DNA of 64,000 nucleotides from an uncultured Opitutales bacterium (GTDB taxonomy: Bacteria; Verrucomicrobiota; Verrucomicrobiia; Opitutales; Seribacteraceae), in assembly GCA_943789375.1 (NCBI GenBank), contig CALSTX010000002.1, positions 124,001 to 188,000 on the forward strand. Reading direction: 5' to 3'. This document shows positions 1 to 9,236 of this stretch, in pieces. The first letter of the stretch is position 1, and every line of letters begins with the position of its first letter. The position numbers and the translations under genes were made by a program. The notes under the pieces are model-generated. The model made no database searches and was not told the DNA's origin. It was given only the letters and a program-made list of their open reading frames with translations.

Positions 1-722
1 TATACAGCTTGAATAACTTCAACATTTTGAAGAGAGGGTAGTAGGCGTTTTTTTTCTACCAGTGCCTGGTTACCTTTAGTGGATAAAGCAGCCTGATGCC
101 AAAGCATCTCTCCTTTTGCAAGCGGGACGTATCTTGACTTTACTCCACCAACTAGTAGGCGTAAGGCAAATTCATAGTCACCGATTACATGATATTCCGG
201 ATCAAAAACTCCGAATTGGGGATGAAGGTTGGCCCGCCACATCGGTTGTGCTCCATATGGGTAATGCAGAAAAAGAGATCCATGGAAAAAATGCTGGGAA
301 TCACATACAACCTCATCTCCTTTTTTTTCTTCATCCTCTAATGAAAAAACTTTTTTCATTTTTCCATATACCAGCCCTAGGTCTTTTTCTTGATCCAAGG
401 CATCACTAAGCTTTTTGAGACAGTTGGTATCATGGCGATCGTCGGTATTGGCATTGGTCAAATATTGACCTTTTGCCATAGAAATGCCTCGGTTCCATGC
501 CTTATACAAAGATTCTTTGTTTTCAGTACGAAAATATTTAATGTGATCCCATTCTTTTTGGAATGATTCGACAATCGTTTTTTCTTGTTGAGTTGATCCA
601 CTATCAACCACAACTACTTCAAGATTCCCAATTTTGTAGAGTGATTGGCTTATCAGGTTTTGTAGGCAACCAGCGAGGTAGGTAGCAGAATTGAATGTTG
701 ATACTATGGCGCTAACTTTCAA
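1..722 (-). CDS. GT2-family glycosyltransferase, 3' part outside window
   Basis: Open frame on the minus strand running off the left edge, about 240 codons visible. It opens with a classic GT-A nucleotide-sugar fold: KVSAIVSTFNSATYLAGCLQ at the N-terminus, VVVDSGSTQQ about residue 40, and NANTDDRHD as the DxD-like metal/nucleotide site. Further on HVIGDYEFALRLL resembles the acceptor-side ED/DYE region of GT2 enzymes. The enzyme would transfer a sugar from a nucleotide donor to a surface glycan in the cytoplasm. No ATG lies near the start; a TTG at 722 is the best initiator, with a purine-rich AGAGG about 16 nt upstream, so the start is uncertain. It lies about 105 bp downstream of the sulfotransferase gene on the same strand, suggesting a glycan biosynthesis locus that continues to the left. 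The acceptor cannot be predicted. Confidence 0.85.
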   Translation of the reverse strand, partial: MKVSAIVSTFNSATYLAGCLQNLISQSLYKIGNLEVVVVDSGSTQQEKTIVESFQKEWDHIKYFRTENKESLYKAWNRGISMAKGQYLTNANTDDRHDTNCLKKLSDALDQEKDLGLVYGKMKKVFSLEDEEKKGDEVVCDSQHFFHGSLFLHYPYGAQPMWRANLHPQFGVFDPEYHVIGDYEFALRLLVGGVKSRYVPLAKGEMLWHQAALSTKGNQALVEKKRLLPSLQNVEVIQAV

Positions 723-827
723 TCGTTGAAATATAACGCCTCTTTCGTTCTTTGATTGGGCAGGATATACTGATCATGGGCCACAACATCTTTGACCAAA
801 TAAGTAAGAAGTCGGATCTTTTAGGAC

Positions 828-1697
828 CTAGGTGTTTGATCTGCATCTGATTAAACTCCGCTGTTTTATAAAAGTTTTTTTAAAATCCTCAAAGTCTTTA
901 GTTCTCGAAAAATTTTCAGTGGTTAAGCCAAAATTTTGTAAATACTCAGATCCGAGAGAGTGAGCATATCCTTGAATGAAATCTTGAAAGTGAGGTGCGA
1001 TCTGTTGATTTCGCTTTTCCTGTCCGTTTAAATATGGGTCACCATATTTGCCGCAAACTTTTAAGTTGTTGGAAATATTTAAGAATGCTTTTTGAAATGG
1101 CACCCCAACCCATTTGTACAAATCTCCTGTAATTTTTTCAGTATTTTTTATCAAGTCTTGATAAGACAGGGATAGAATATTTTTTTGATCTTTGTGCTGA
1201 TTGATGAAATTCGTGATTTGTTGCGGAGCAAAAAGGAGATCGCGAGCCAAGTACTGTAGATCGTTTAAAGTTTTTAGGTTCCAAGCTTTTATCATCGACT
1301 CAACAACATCAACTGGATTCCTTTGAAGAAGCATATATCTTGCCTTTGGAAAAAGAGCATATAATTCATCAAGAATTTCCCAGTATCGAGGGGTTTTGTC
1401 GATGATCAAAGAAAAACCTTCGAGCATTGGGCTGTAATGAGCAAAGGCAAATTTCTTTAGTTGTTGCAGTTGGTTAATCTTAAATTTCGCACAGTAATCA
1501 TTGAATGCATCTGTGGCCATTGCATGATCATAATCCGCTTTCTTGACCGTAGAAGGTTTGAGTAAGGGGGATAACCTCAGCATCATCCAGGATTCACTCG
1601 AGGTATTGATTTGTAAATTGTTGCTTAGCAGGCTTTGCAGGTAGGTAGAGCCCGACCTCGGTTGAGAAATGATAAAGATTAAATTTTGATCATTCAT
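828..1697 (-). CDS. Sulfotransferase family protein (PAPS-dependent)
   Basis: A 289-aa protein with both PAPS-binding signatures of the sulfotransferase fold: the 5'-phosphosulfate loop SQPRSGSTYLQSLL at residues 11-24 and the 3'-phosphate motif RNPVDVVESM at residues 126-135. A DKTPRY element near residue 100 is also typical of the bacterial branch (Sulfotransfer_3 type). It should transfer sulfate from PAPS to a glycan or other hydroxyl acceptor. There is no signal peptide or membrane segment, so it is probably cytoplasmic. It lies between an unknown 734-aa gene and a GT2 glycosyltransferase on the same strand, so sulfation of a polysaccharide being assembled here is a reasonable inference. 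The acceptor is unknown. Confidence 0.9.
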   Translation of the reverse strand: MNDQNLIFIISQPRSGSTYLQSLLSNNLQINTSSESWMMLRLSPLLKPSTVKKADYDHAMATDAFNDYCAKFKINQLQQLKKFAFAHYSPMLEGFSLIIDKTPRYWEILDELYALFPKARYMLLQRNPVDVVESMIKAWNLKTLNDLQYLARDLLFAPQQITNFINQHKDQKNILSLSYQDLIKNTEKITGDLYKWVGVPFQKAFLNISNNLKVCGKYGDPYLNGQEKRNQQIAPHFQDFIQGYAHSLGSEYLQNFGLTTENFSRTKDFEDFKKTFIKQRSLIRCRSNT

Positions 1698-1757
1698 AAT
1701 TTTAAAGAACTACAAGTGAGCTTTGATCATCATGAAACCAAGACCCTTACCAAAACC

Positions 1758-3962
1758 TTAGAGAAAACGATAGACGCTGGTATCTAGAAGCTTTAATACT
1801 TCTTCTATTGATTCAGGTTGGATGGTATTCTCTTCGATGGCAGCAAATATAAACGGAGAAATATCATTGGAATGGTCTGAGAATTTTTGGCATATTTCTC
1901 TGGCATTAGATAAATAAGTTTCCTTTTTACTTTGAGCGGCAAGGATAGAGAAAATCTGGGCGAAAAAATATGGTTCAATTGCGCTTAGGTTAATCTTTCC
2001 CTTTTGGGTTGAAATCTTGCCAGCCAGAACAGAAGCTTCATCTTTGTTGTTTAGCAAAAGGTTTGTACACAACATCATAAGTAGAGTAACCTGGCTGTAC
2101 CTGGAGATGTCTTTTGCATTCATAGAGGTGGTTATTTTTTCCGCCAGTGTGAGTTTCTTATGTAATAGGCAGTGAATCACACATTTAAATAAAAAGGGAT
2201 AGTCCAAGGTTTCATCTAAGTAAGAGACTTCTTTTGCGCTAAAGCTTTTCTTATCAGGGGATAAAATAGATTGCAGTATGTCTGTCTTTTCAAAGATCAC
2301 AGGTGGCAGCTCCTGCTTTGATTCTTGAAACCACTTTTCCAAAAATAATTTGAGGTTGCCCGGGGATGGTAAATGATTCAGTAAGCAAAAGTTGAAGAAT
2401 TTATAAAAACGTAATTTATCGGAGGAACCGTAAAGCTTATGAAAGTTTTCAGAAATCCATTTTGGATCCTTGGTGTAAAGGGCGAAAAGTAATTTAAATT
2501 CAACCTCGATATTAAGATTTTGTAGTGAAAGCAAAAACTTGGTTTTGCGCTGATTTTCTTTTCCAAAAGAAAGAATTGAAAAACATACTAATCTTATCAG
2601 CCTGATTCTATCTTGAAAAAGTAAGTTTGTCTGAAGTTGGGAATAAATAGCGTTATGAAATAAACTCTCTTCACTGCCAATAATTCTGGTAAAGGAGTTA
2701 ACCAACGGATCAGAAGTTTCTTCCTCTAGAAATAAGGCAATAACCTCCTTTGCATAATGGAATAAAAATTCATGTAAATTAGGTTCCTGTTGCTCAGTTT
2801 TATGAATTAACCTGAAGTGAGTTATCGCATTGTATAAAAAATGAAACCGTAAAGTTCTTTCCGAAGCAGTAAATGGGTTAACATGTTCAAATGCTTCTTT
2901 TTGAAGGGATAAGTGATACTGAGATTTTTGGGTTTCCCTAATCGCTCGAAGAGAATTGGACGCTTGCAAACGACGAGGACATTTGAGTACCCCAAGGTCA
3001 GTAAGGGTCTGTGAAATACTGTCAGGAAATTTATCTTTCTGCTTCGAAAGTGAAGCCGGCTGGGGCTGGGAGATTTCCTTTTCAAAAAGACTCTTGAATT
3101 TTTTACGGATTGAAAATTCTTTATTCTGATCAAAAAATAACCTCAGTTCCAGCTGGTTGTAAGAGAGGAAGAATCTTTCTATTGAGTAATGGGGCGGGCG
3201 TTTTAAAATTTTTAAATCAATAGAATGAGTCCGGCAAAAATCGGCAATAAAATGCGAAAGCGAAGCAGGAAGGTTACTCACTATAAACCTAGTTCCGTCC
3301 GCAAAATTAAGGGCCTTATAAATTTTTTCAATCGAGGCCAATTCACTAATTTCAACAATTTTAAAATCTTTGCTTTGGTGAAAGGTCTTAAGGTAGATGT
3401 CATCAATTTCAGTATGATTACAGTTTGATTTTGAATCAGTAATGAAGCAAAACGATGGAGCATCTGAAGACTGGGTTGGAATGAAATCATCAATGTCTCC
3501 ATGGGGCAGGAAAATACTTAGCTGTAAGAAATACTCAAAATCCTGAGCTGTAAGCACTGGTTCCACTTCAGCAGGCAAAAGGTCGCATATTAAAAAATTC
3601 ACTTTTGCTTTCTTTGCCCAATCTATTTGCTCGGCAAGACTGATGCCATTAATTCCGCCTAAAAAACAACCATATCGAGTCCTGATTTCTTTTACTTGGT
3701 AAGAATCTAAATGATCTGGTGTGTCAGCAATTAAAACAACTTGATCTTCACCTAAGCAAGAAGGACCCGTAAAATCCTGAATATCATGCCCTTTTTCAAT
3801 AATATCGTTCTCCTCCAGATCGAAGTCAGAATCATTTTGCAACACAAACAGGGAGGCTGCTTCTTCTTTCACTAGATTTTTGAGTAAAGGTATCCAAAGA
3901 AGTATTCTCGGGGAGCTTACTTTTTTAGTTAGTAAAGCAATCTTTTCAGGTAATATATCCAT
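1758..3962 (-). CDS. Hypothetical protein, 734 aa
   Basis: Long intact frame starting at ATG 3962 and read toward the sulfotransferase gene 60 bp downstream. I do not recognise a family. The first 300 residues alternate hydrophobic strands and helices (for example QVVLIADTPDHL, VNFLICDLL, TRFIVSNLP), which looks like a Rossmann-type fold and could be a GT-B-like or CgeB-like domain. Residues from about 380 to the end are almost entirely helical and Leu/Phe/Lys-rich, like a TPR or other alpha-solenoid. There is no signal peptide or clear membrane segment. Co-direction with a sulfotransferase and a GT2 suggests a part in surface glycan assembly. This is context only; no catalytic motif is visible. 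Confidence 0.8.
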   Translation of the reverse strand: MDILPEKIALLTKKVSSPRILLWIPLLKNLVKEEAASLFVLQNDSDFDLEENDIIEKGHDIQDFTGPSCLGEDQVVLIADTPDHLDSYQVKEIRTRYGCFLGGINGISLAEQIDWAKKAKVNFLICDLLPAEVEPVLTAQDFEYFLQLSIFLPHGDIDDFIPTQSSDAPSFCFITDSKSNCNHTEIDDIYLKTFHQSKDFKIVEISELASIEKIYKALNFADGTRFIVSNLPASLSHFIADFCRTHSIDLKILKRPPHYSIERFFLSYNQLELRLFFDQNKEFSIRKKFKSLFEKEISQPQPASLSKQKDKFPDSISQTLTDLGVLKCPRRLQASNSLRAIRETQKSQYHLSLQKEAFEHVNPFTASERTLRFHFLYNAITHFRLIHKTEQQEPNLHEFLFHYAKEVIALFLEEETSDPLVNSFTRIIGSEESLFHNAIYSQLQTNLLFQDRIRLIRLVCFSILSFGKENQRKTKFLLSLQNLNIEVEFKLLFALYTKDPKWISENFHKLYGSSDKLRFYKFFNFCLLNHLPSPGNLKLFLEKWFQESKQELPPVIFEKTDILQSILSPDKKSFSAKEVSYLDETLDYPFLFKCVIHCLLHKKLTLAEKITTSMNAKDISRYSQVTLLMMLCTNLLLNNKDEASVLAGKISTQKGKINLSAIEPYFFAQIFSILAAQSKKETYLSNAREICQKFSDHSNDISPFIFAAIEENTIQPESIEEVLKLLDTSVYRFL

Positions 3963-4053
3963 TTTTTGTAAGTTAAATGGTTTCTAGGCGTTGAAAACGA
4001 AAAATTTTAGTTGGAAATCGACAATATTTCATCAATTTTGTAGAAATTAGTAA

Positions 4054-5415
4054 ATGGCGATTGAAAAGATAGTGGTAGTGGACGATGAGTTGATGATTCG
4101 CAAAGCATTGGAAACTCAACTGCGAAATAAAAGATATTCTGTCGCTTCGACTGGCAACCTTAAAGGTGCCCGCAAGATTTTAGCGAGGGATTCTTTTGAC
4201 CTTGTTTTTCTGGATTTACGACTTCCGGATGGTGAGGGAACAGACTTACTTGAAGAAATAATGGCAAAAGCTGACGGACCAATGGTAGTCATGATGACTG
4301 GTTACGGATCTGTTGAGTCTGCCGTCTCTTGTATGCAGATGGGGGCATTTGATTATGTGGTCAAACCATTTTCATTTGATCAAATTGAGGTCGTTGTCGA
4401 TAAAGTGGCATCTTTTGATAAAATGAGGAGGGTGACCAAGTATTACGTCGAGGAAAGTGATAGTCGGTCATCTGATATCGTTGGGGAGAGTAATCCAGTG
4501 AAAGCGTTGAAAACTTTGGTCGATAAAGTTGCGAAAACCGAAGCGACCGTACTAATCTCTGGGGAAAATGGTACAGGCAAGGAATTAGTGGCTCGTGAAT
4601 TGTATCGGAACAGCCTGCTGGCCAAACAACCTTACATCCGGGTAAATTGTGCTGCGATTTCTGAAACACTGATGGAGAGTGAGTTTTTTGGGCATGAGAA
4701 AGGTTCGTTTACCGGTGCAACGGAGCGACGAGAAGGTAGGTTTGAGTTGGCAGATGGAGGGACTATTTTACTCGATGAAATTAGTGAGATTTCTCCCGCT
4801 CTTCAGGCTAAGCTTCTTCGCGTTTTACAGGAAAAAGAATTTGAACGGGTTGGCGGAAATAAAACCATTCAAGTCAAGGTGCGGGTACTTGCTACCACGA
4901 ACCGAAATTTATTGGAGGAAGTGAAAGCAGGGAAATTTAGGGAGGATTTATATTATCGCCTTAATGTTTTCCCTATTTCTGTGCCCCCACTCCGTGACCG
5001 GGATGAAGATATTCTGTTACTTGCTAAAACCTTTCTAGTCCGCCATAAAACAAGGCATGGGATAGAAAAAATATCGTTCTCTCCAAGCTGTGAGAAGGCT
5101 ATCATCGCTCATGAATGGCCGGGTAATGTAAGGGAACTTGAAAACGCTGTGGAAAGGGCCGTAATTCTTGCGGATGCAGGCAAACCATTGCATGGAGAGC
5201 TTCTTGGGCTTGGGCATTTAAGCAATATTAAGCCAGCCGAAGAGGTCACCCCTTCTTTAGCTTCTGAGGTTGAGTCCATTGAAGAAATTGAAAAAATGCA
5301 CATTACTAAAATTTTGCAAAAATGTGATGGGAACAAAACCCATGCTGCGAAAAAGTTAGGCCTTAATGTAAGAACTCTTCGTAATAAAATTAAACAGTAC
5401 GAAATCGAAAATTAG
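4054..5415 (+). CDS. Sigma-54-dependent response regulator, NtrC family
   Basis: A 453-aa three-domain activator. The receiver domain (1-120) has the acidic pair D10-D11, phospho-acceptor D54, T82 and K104. The AAA+ domain has Walker [14 protein letters not shown] near 169-180, the sigma-54 contact loop as GSFTGA (217-222; GAFTGA is the usual form) and Walker [10 protein letters not shown] near 235-243. A Fis-type helix-turn-helix ([20 protein letters not shown]) ends the protein. When phosphorylated it would open sigma-54 promoters. No sensor kinase is adjacent, so it is an orphan in this window. It is divergent from the 734-aa gene with 91 bp between starts. I see no -24/-12 promoter in that gap, so its target is elsewhere or not recognisable. 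Confidence 0.95.
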   Translation: MAIEKIVVVDDELMIRKALETQLRNKRYSVASTGNLKGARKILARDSFDLVFLDLRLPDGEGTDLLEEIMAKADGPMVVMMTGYGSVESAVSCMQMGAFDYVVKPFSFDQIEVVVDKVASFDKMRRVTKYYVEESDSRSSDIVGESNPVKALKTLVDKVAKTEATVLISGENGTGKELVARELYRNSLLAKQPYIRVNCAAISETLMESEFFGHEKGSFTGATERREGRFELADGGTILLDEISEISPALQAKLLRVLQEKEFERVGGNKTIQVKVRVLATTNRNLLEEVKAGKFREDLYYRLNVFPISVPPLRDRDEDILLLAKTFLVRHKTRHGIEKISFSPSCEKAIIAHEWPGNVRELENAVERAVILADAGKPLHGELLGLGHLSNIKPAEEVTPSLASEVESIEEIEKMHITKILQKCDGNKTHAAKKLGLNVRTLRNKIKQYEIEN

Positions 5416-5462
5416 ACAGATAATAAGGTTTATATAAAAGCGATTGAAGCCTTTTGAAATTC

Positions 5463-6326
5463 TTATTCGTTGAAAAGCATGTTGACCAAATTGGGATCTT
5501 TAGAATCTGTGATGTCAATGATTTGGTTCCCATCAAATGGCTTACCACCTAAGATCGAGAATTGAACCAATTTTCCTCGGTCAAATTCTCCCTCTTCCCA
5601 AAGCATTCCTTGATCATTCCATTTGGAAATAGTTCCATGATATTTCCCATTGCGATATCGTAGTACAGCCTCTTTTCGTCCTTTATCATCCAAGGCGGTT
5701 ACTGTTCCGCTGTAGAGCTCTTCAGTTGCCCGGATGTAGAGTATCCCTCCACGCTTCGGGTCGCCCGCAAATTTAAAATAAAATTCTGAGCCTTTACCTT
5801 CCCAGGTTTCTAATTGAATAGCATCAAGGCTTCGCCCGCTTTCCACCGCTCCTTGATCTGGGAATCGGCCAAAGTCCTCGAGGTCATTTTGGTAGAATTT
5901 TCGAGAGTAAATTGTCCCTTTATCCGTCCAAACATAAAAGTAACCATGTCGCATACCTTCTTTATATTGAGACTTTGATTTAAGTTTCCCATTGTCGTGC
6001 CATTCAAAAAAATCTCCATCCCTTGAGCCCATAGCATAACTGCTAGAGGCTGCCACCAGTCCTGTTCTCGACCTAACCTTAATAACCCCAGAGTACGGTT
6101 CTTTTGTCTTGGTTTTACAAAATAAGAACTGATCATTTACAAAAAAGCTTTCTTGGTATTCCGTCGATGAACCTTCCCAGTATTCCTCATCATACAATAA
6201 CTTGGATAGGGCATATCCTTTGTTTTTATTCACAGAATCTGGTGGCTGGTTTTCGCAACCAAAAAGGATCAAGCAAGCAAAACACACCCAAATGTGTATG
6301 AAATATTTTGGCATTAAAACTTTCAT
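5463..6326 (-). CDS. Lipoprotein with MORN-like (YwqK-type) repeats
   Basis: A 287-aa exported protein. Its signal peptide ends in a lipobox (CLILFGC, Cys about residue 24), so it is probably lipidated and anchored in an envelope membrane. The mature part contains MORN_2-type repeats: YSGVIKVRSRTGLVAASS, then a DGDFFEWHDNGKLKSKSQY segment and KEGMRHGYFYVWTDKGTIYS, and a second set YSGTVTALDDKGRKEAVLRY followed by HGTISKWNDQGMLWEEGEF. Such repeats occur in the YwqK family of bacterial surface proteins, whose function is poorly known. It lies 14 bp downstream of the SUMF1-domain gene, so the two are probably co-transcribed. It is convergent with the NtrC regulator gene. Confidence 0.8.
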   Translation of the reverse strand: MKVLMPKYFIHIWVCFACLILFGCENQPPDSVNKNKGYALSKLLYDEEYWEGSSTEYQESFFVNDQFLFCKTKTKEPYSGVIKVRSRTGLVAASSSYAMGSRDGDFFEWHDNGKLKSKSQYKEGMRHGYFYVWTDKGTIYSRKFYQNDLEDFGRFPDQGAVESGRSLDAIQLETWEGKGSEFYFKFAGDPKRGGILYIRATEELYSGTVTALDDKGRKEAVLRYRNGKYHGTISKWNDQGMLWEEGEFDRGKLVQFSILGGKPFDGNQIIDITDSKDPNLVNMLFNE

Positions 6327-6340
6327 AATCCCTCACTTTT

Positions 6341-7180
6341 TCACAAAGGAGGACCAAATGCGATACGAAATCCAATATCCTTTGATTTTGAATTTGGAGA
6401 TGCTTTTGACCGAGTACCTGACTTGCAGCATTCTTCGCAAGAGTCCCAACTACCGCCTCGGTGAGTTCTCTCCTTTGATTGATAGCTACTTTCCGGTTCT
6501 TTTGCTGGGCTTGTGCCCCAAGGACTGTAAGTATCCTGGCACCATTCACGGACATTACCATATATATCATAGAGACCAAATGAATTGGGTCGAAGTAAGC
6601 CAACTTCATGAGTTTGTTTATTTGAGTTTAGATAAATCCAGGCATAATCGGTAATTTTTGACTCTTCATTTCCAAAGAAAAATAAAGAAGACGAATGTGC
6701 TCGTGCAGCAAATTCCCACTCGGATTCCGATGGAAGGCGAAATTTCATACCTTGGGGTAAAAGATCGCGATCTGCTTGTTCATTCAGCTTTTGGCAAAAA
6801 GTTTGGGCTTCCAACCAGGAGATATTTTCGACCGGCTTTTTATTTCCCCGGTGAATGCTTGGGTTATATTTCATGACTTTTTGCCATGATTCTTGAGTAA
6901 CTTCGGTGGAACCTAGGTAGAAAGGGTGGGGGATCTTGACTTTTCGCAAGCCTTGGTAGGCTTTCATTTCTGGAAGTTGATGGGGGAGCCCTAAAATTTG
7001 TTCCCCTTTTGGGATTTTTTTCAATTCCAGAGATCCTGCCATTATCTTTGCAGGCAGAGAAGGAGAAGCAAAAGTCAAAGCGGTGGAAAAAATGAAAAAA
7101 GTGAAAAACTTAAGGCCAGAAAAAATGACCAACAAAGTGATTATTTTGTGATTGTCTTGTTGCAAAAGGGGCTTGGACAT
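6341..7180 (-). CDS. Secreted SUMF1/FGE-like domain protein, lacks one FGE cysteine
   Basis: A 279-aa protein with a hydrophobic N-terminal signal region (about residues 10-40) and a full formylglycine-generating-enzyme fold: PFYLGSTEVTQESWQKVM, PVENISWLEAQTFCQKLN, FRLPSESEWEFAARA, FGLYDIYGNVREWCQDTY and a C-terminal RGGSWDSCEECCKSGTR ending IGFRIAF. Genuine FGEs use two cysteines five residues apart after the RGGSF motif. Here the second position is Cys but the first is Ser, with extra Cys residues alongside. Sulfatase activation is therefore doubtful, and a non-FGE SUMF1 role is more likely. The start at 7180 lies only 14 bp from the divergent DAHP synthase start, so the promoters of both genes must lie inside each other's coding region. 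Confidence 0.85.
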   Translation of the reverse strand: MSKPLLQQDNHKIITLLVIFSGLKFFTFFIFSTALTFASPSLPAKIMAGSLELKKIPKGEQILGLPHQLPEMKAYQGLRKVKIPHPFYLGSTEVTQESWQKVMKYNPSIHRGNKKPVENISWLEAQTFCQKLNEQADRDLLPQGMKFRLPSESEWEFAARAHSSSLFFFGNEESKITDYAWIYLNSNKQTHEVGLLRPNSFGLYDIYGNVREWCQDTYSPWGTSPAKEPESSYQSKERTHRGGSWDSCEECCKSGTRSKASPNSKSKDIGFRIAFGPPL

Positions 7181-7194
7181 GAAAAAGAGTAAAA

Positions 7195-8238
7195 ATGATT
7201 ATACCAAAAGGGTCAAAGCTTAGTCCCGAACAACTATTTGAAGTCGAAAAAATTGCCCAGGATTTTGACTGCTCTATTTTAGAAATTCAGGGGCATAACC
7301 GCTGCGTTTACGCCATCCTCGGGGATGAGGGGCGGGAAGTAATGTTTAAAAGAATTGCGGGTCTTTCCTTCATTCACAAAGTGGACATGATTGAGTCTCC
7401 TTACAAGCTCATGGATCGAAGGTCCGGACTTTCTGATCATGCTGTAAAAGTTGGAGAGGATGAAGTCGGTAGGACTGCCCCTTTCATTATCGGTGGTCCA
7501 TGTACGATCGACCCAGACAATCCAAGCCTTTATCTTGAAACAGCTCATGCCCTTAAAGAAGCCGGAGTTAATGCACTTCGTGGGGGAGTTTGGAAGCCAA
7601 GGACCAATCCATATTCTTACCAGGGTGATATAAAAGCACTAGAAATCATTTTACAGGCACGAGATGAGACAAAGCTGCCTATAGACATTGAAGTCATGGA
7701 TGTAGAGCAACTGAAAATTGCAAGTGATGCGAAGGTCGATGTTTTACAAATTGGTACCCGTAATGCCTTGAATTATTCACTTCTTAAGGAGGTGGGAAGC
7801 ATTACAGCTGGTAGCCAGGTTTCCGTACTGCTTAAAAGGGGAAGACATATGGCTCCTCCCAATGAATTTATCGCAGCTGCAGAATACTTGATTGCCGCCG
7901 GGAATCCTAATATTTTGCTTTGCCCCCGGGGGACCACTCCAGTGTTGGATGGCTATCGTAACCACCCAGATGAGTCCATTACCCCTTTGCTTAAAAATAG
8001 AACATGGGCTCCAGTGATAGTCGACCCATCCCACAGTGTAGGGCATGCAGATTTTGTCAAGGCATGCTCCCTGGCTTCGATTGCATATGGCGCCGATGGC
8101 CTATGTATTGAGTCTCACATTGAGCCTTCAAAGGGAATCGGAGATGATCCCAAGCAGGCCATTACTCCACAAGCAATGAAGGAATTAATCGATGCATGCC
8201 GGGTGGTGTGGCCAAACAGATATCAGGCAAATTTTTAG
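7195..8238 (+). CDS. aroF: 3-deoxy-7-phosphoheptulonate (DAHP) synthase, AroF/AroG beta type
   Basis: A 347-aa enzyme that joins phosphoenolpyruvate and erythrose 4-phosphate in the first step of the shikimate pathway. The first 70 residues form a small regulatory ferredoxin-like domain, as in the Thermotoga and Bacillus-like I-beta subgroup. The barrel carries GGPCTIDP, LRGGVWKPRTNPYSYQG, VLLKRGRHM, CPRGTTP and DPSHSVGHADFV, which include the metal- and phosphate-binding residues (Cys of GPC, His of SHSVGH). Length fits this subgroup. The final 4 bp overlap the end of the convergent hldD gene. The N-terminal domain suggests allosteric feedback, but no attenuator is visible in the 14-bp leader. 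Confidence 0.95.
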   Translation: MIIPKGSKLSPEQLFEVEKIAQDFDCSILEIQGHNRCVYAILGDEGREVMFKRIAGLSFIHKVDMIESPYKLMDRRSGLSDHAVKVGEDEVGRTAPFIIGGPCTIDPDNPSLYLETAHALKEAGVNALRGGVWKPRTNPYSYQGDIKALEIILQARDETKLPIDIEVMDVEQLKIASDAKVDVLQIGTRNALNYSLLKEVGSITAGSQVSVLLKRGRHMAPPNEFIAAAEYLIAAGNPNILLCPRGTTPVLDGYRNHPDESITPLLKNRTWAPVIVDPSHSVGHADFVKACSLASIAYGADGLCIESHIEPSKGIGDDPKQAITPQAMKELIDACRVVWPNRYQANF

Positions 8239-9236
8239 GCTCCGAGCCGCTGCCCTTTTTGGAGGTATTGCTGTACATAGTCAATAACTCCTGTTTCAAG
8301 GGTAAAGAGTGGGAGGTTGAAGCCTGCTGAGCGAATTTTTTCAATATTGGCTTCGGTGAAATATTGGTATTTCTCGCGAAGAATTTCAGGCATATCCAAA
8401 AACTCAATATTAGGGGTTTGGTTGAGGGCTTTAAAAATTGAATGGCCTAGGTCCAACCAAGTTCTTGCTTGCCCACTCCCCAAATTAAAAAGGCCATTTA
8501 CTTTTTCATTTGATGCCAACCAGAGAGTCATGTTTACCGCATCCTTAACATAAAGAAAATCTCGCATTTGTTTACCATCCTCGTAATCAGGATGATGGCT
8601 TTTAAAGAGGGTCATTTTTCCCGTTTCGCAAATTTGTTGGTACGCTTTACTGACAACAGATCGCATAAGTCCCTTGTGTTCTTCGTTAGGGCCAAAAACA
8701 TTAAAATACTTAAGGCCAGCAATATTTTTATCCCAGGCTCTCTTTTTGGCAAGCAGGTCAAACTTATGTTTTGACCAACCGTAGAGGTTAAGCGGCTGTA
8801 GTTTCCCAATATCAGAGTTCTGGTCACTCATGCCATGAAAGCCATCTCCATAGGTGGCCGCCGATGATGCATAGACAAATCTCACATTGGATTCGAGGGA
8901 GAATTCGCACAAATCTTGTGTGTACCGAAGATTATTGTCGTTTAGGAAATCTTCATTGGTCTCCGTTGTACTGGAGCAAGCCCCCAAGTGGATAATTGTG
9001 TGTATGTCTTGCAGCTCTTGGCTTTTGGACAGTACCAGTTTCCGAAATAGTTTTGGATGCAGCTGTCTATTGAATGAAAGGTTTTCCAGGTTTTTCTTTT
9101 TCGGGGTTGAAGGTTTATCTTCATCAACAAGTAAGATATTCTGAAAACCTTTTTGATTGAGTCCCCAAATAACTGCACTGCCAATCAAGCCTGCACCACC
9201 AGTGACAACCGTAATGCCTTTGCTTAGATCATGCAT
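8235..9236 (-). CDS. hldD: ADP-L-glycero-D-manno-heptose 6-epimerase
   Basis: A 333-aa short-chain epimerase that converts ADP-D,D-heptose to ADP-L,D-heptose for the inner core of lipopolysaccharide. It has the NAD(P)-binding loop TGGAGLIGS at 12-20, the family hallmark LGACSSTTETNEDFLNDNN, the YASSAATYGDG segment, the catalytic YGWSKHKFD (Tyr-x3-Lys) and the NVFGPNEEHKG substrate loop. Its presence supports a Gram-negative cell with heptose-containing LPS. The first 8 bp overlap the end of proC, placing it last in the minus-strand operon that begins near 12928. Its stop codon overlaps that of the convergent DAHP synthase gene. Confidence 0.95.
   Translation of the reverse strand: MHDLSKGITVVTGGAGLIGSAVIWGLNQKGFQNILLVDEDKPSTPKKKNLENLSFNRQLHPKLFRKLVLSKSQELQDIHTIIHLGACSSTTETNEDFLNDNNLRYTQDLCEFSLESNVRFVYASSAATYGDGFHGMSDQNSDIGKLQPLNLYGWSKHKFDLLAKKRAWDKNIAGLKYFNVFGPNEEHKGLMRSVVSKAYQQICETGKMTLFKSHHPDYEDGKQMRDFLYVKDAVNMTLWLASNEKVNGLFNLGSGQARTWLDLGHSIFKALNQTPNIEFLDMPEILREKYQYFTEANIEKIRSAGFNLPLFTLETGVIDYVQQYLQKGQRLGA

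Noticed and set aside
116-409. 97-codon plus-strand frame at the left edge
   Set aside because: Shadow of the minus-strand GT2 gene, which shows real family motifs.
6202-6654. 150-codon plus-strand frame between 6.2 and 6.65 kb
   Set aside because: It runs antisense across the end of the SUMF1 gene and the start of the MORN-like lipoprotein, both of which have clear motifs.
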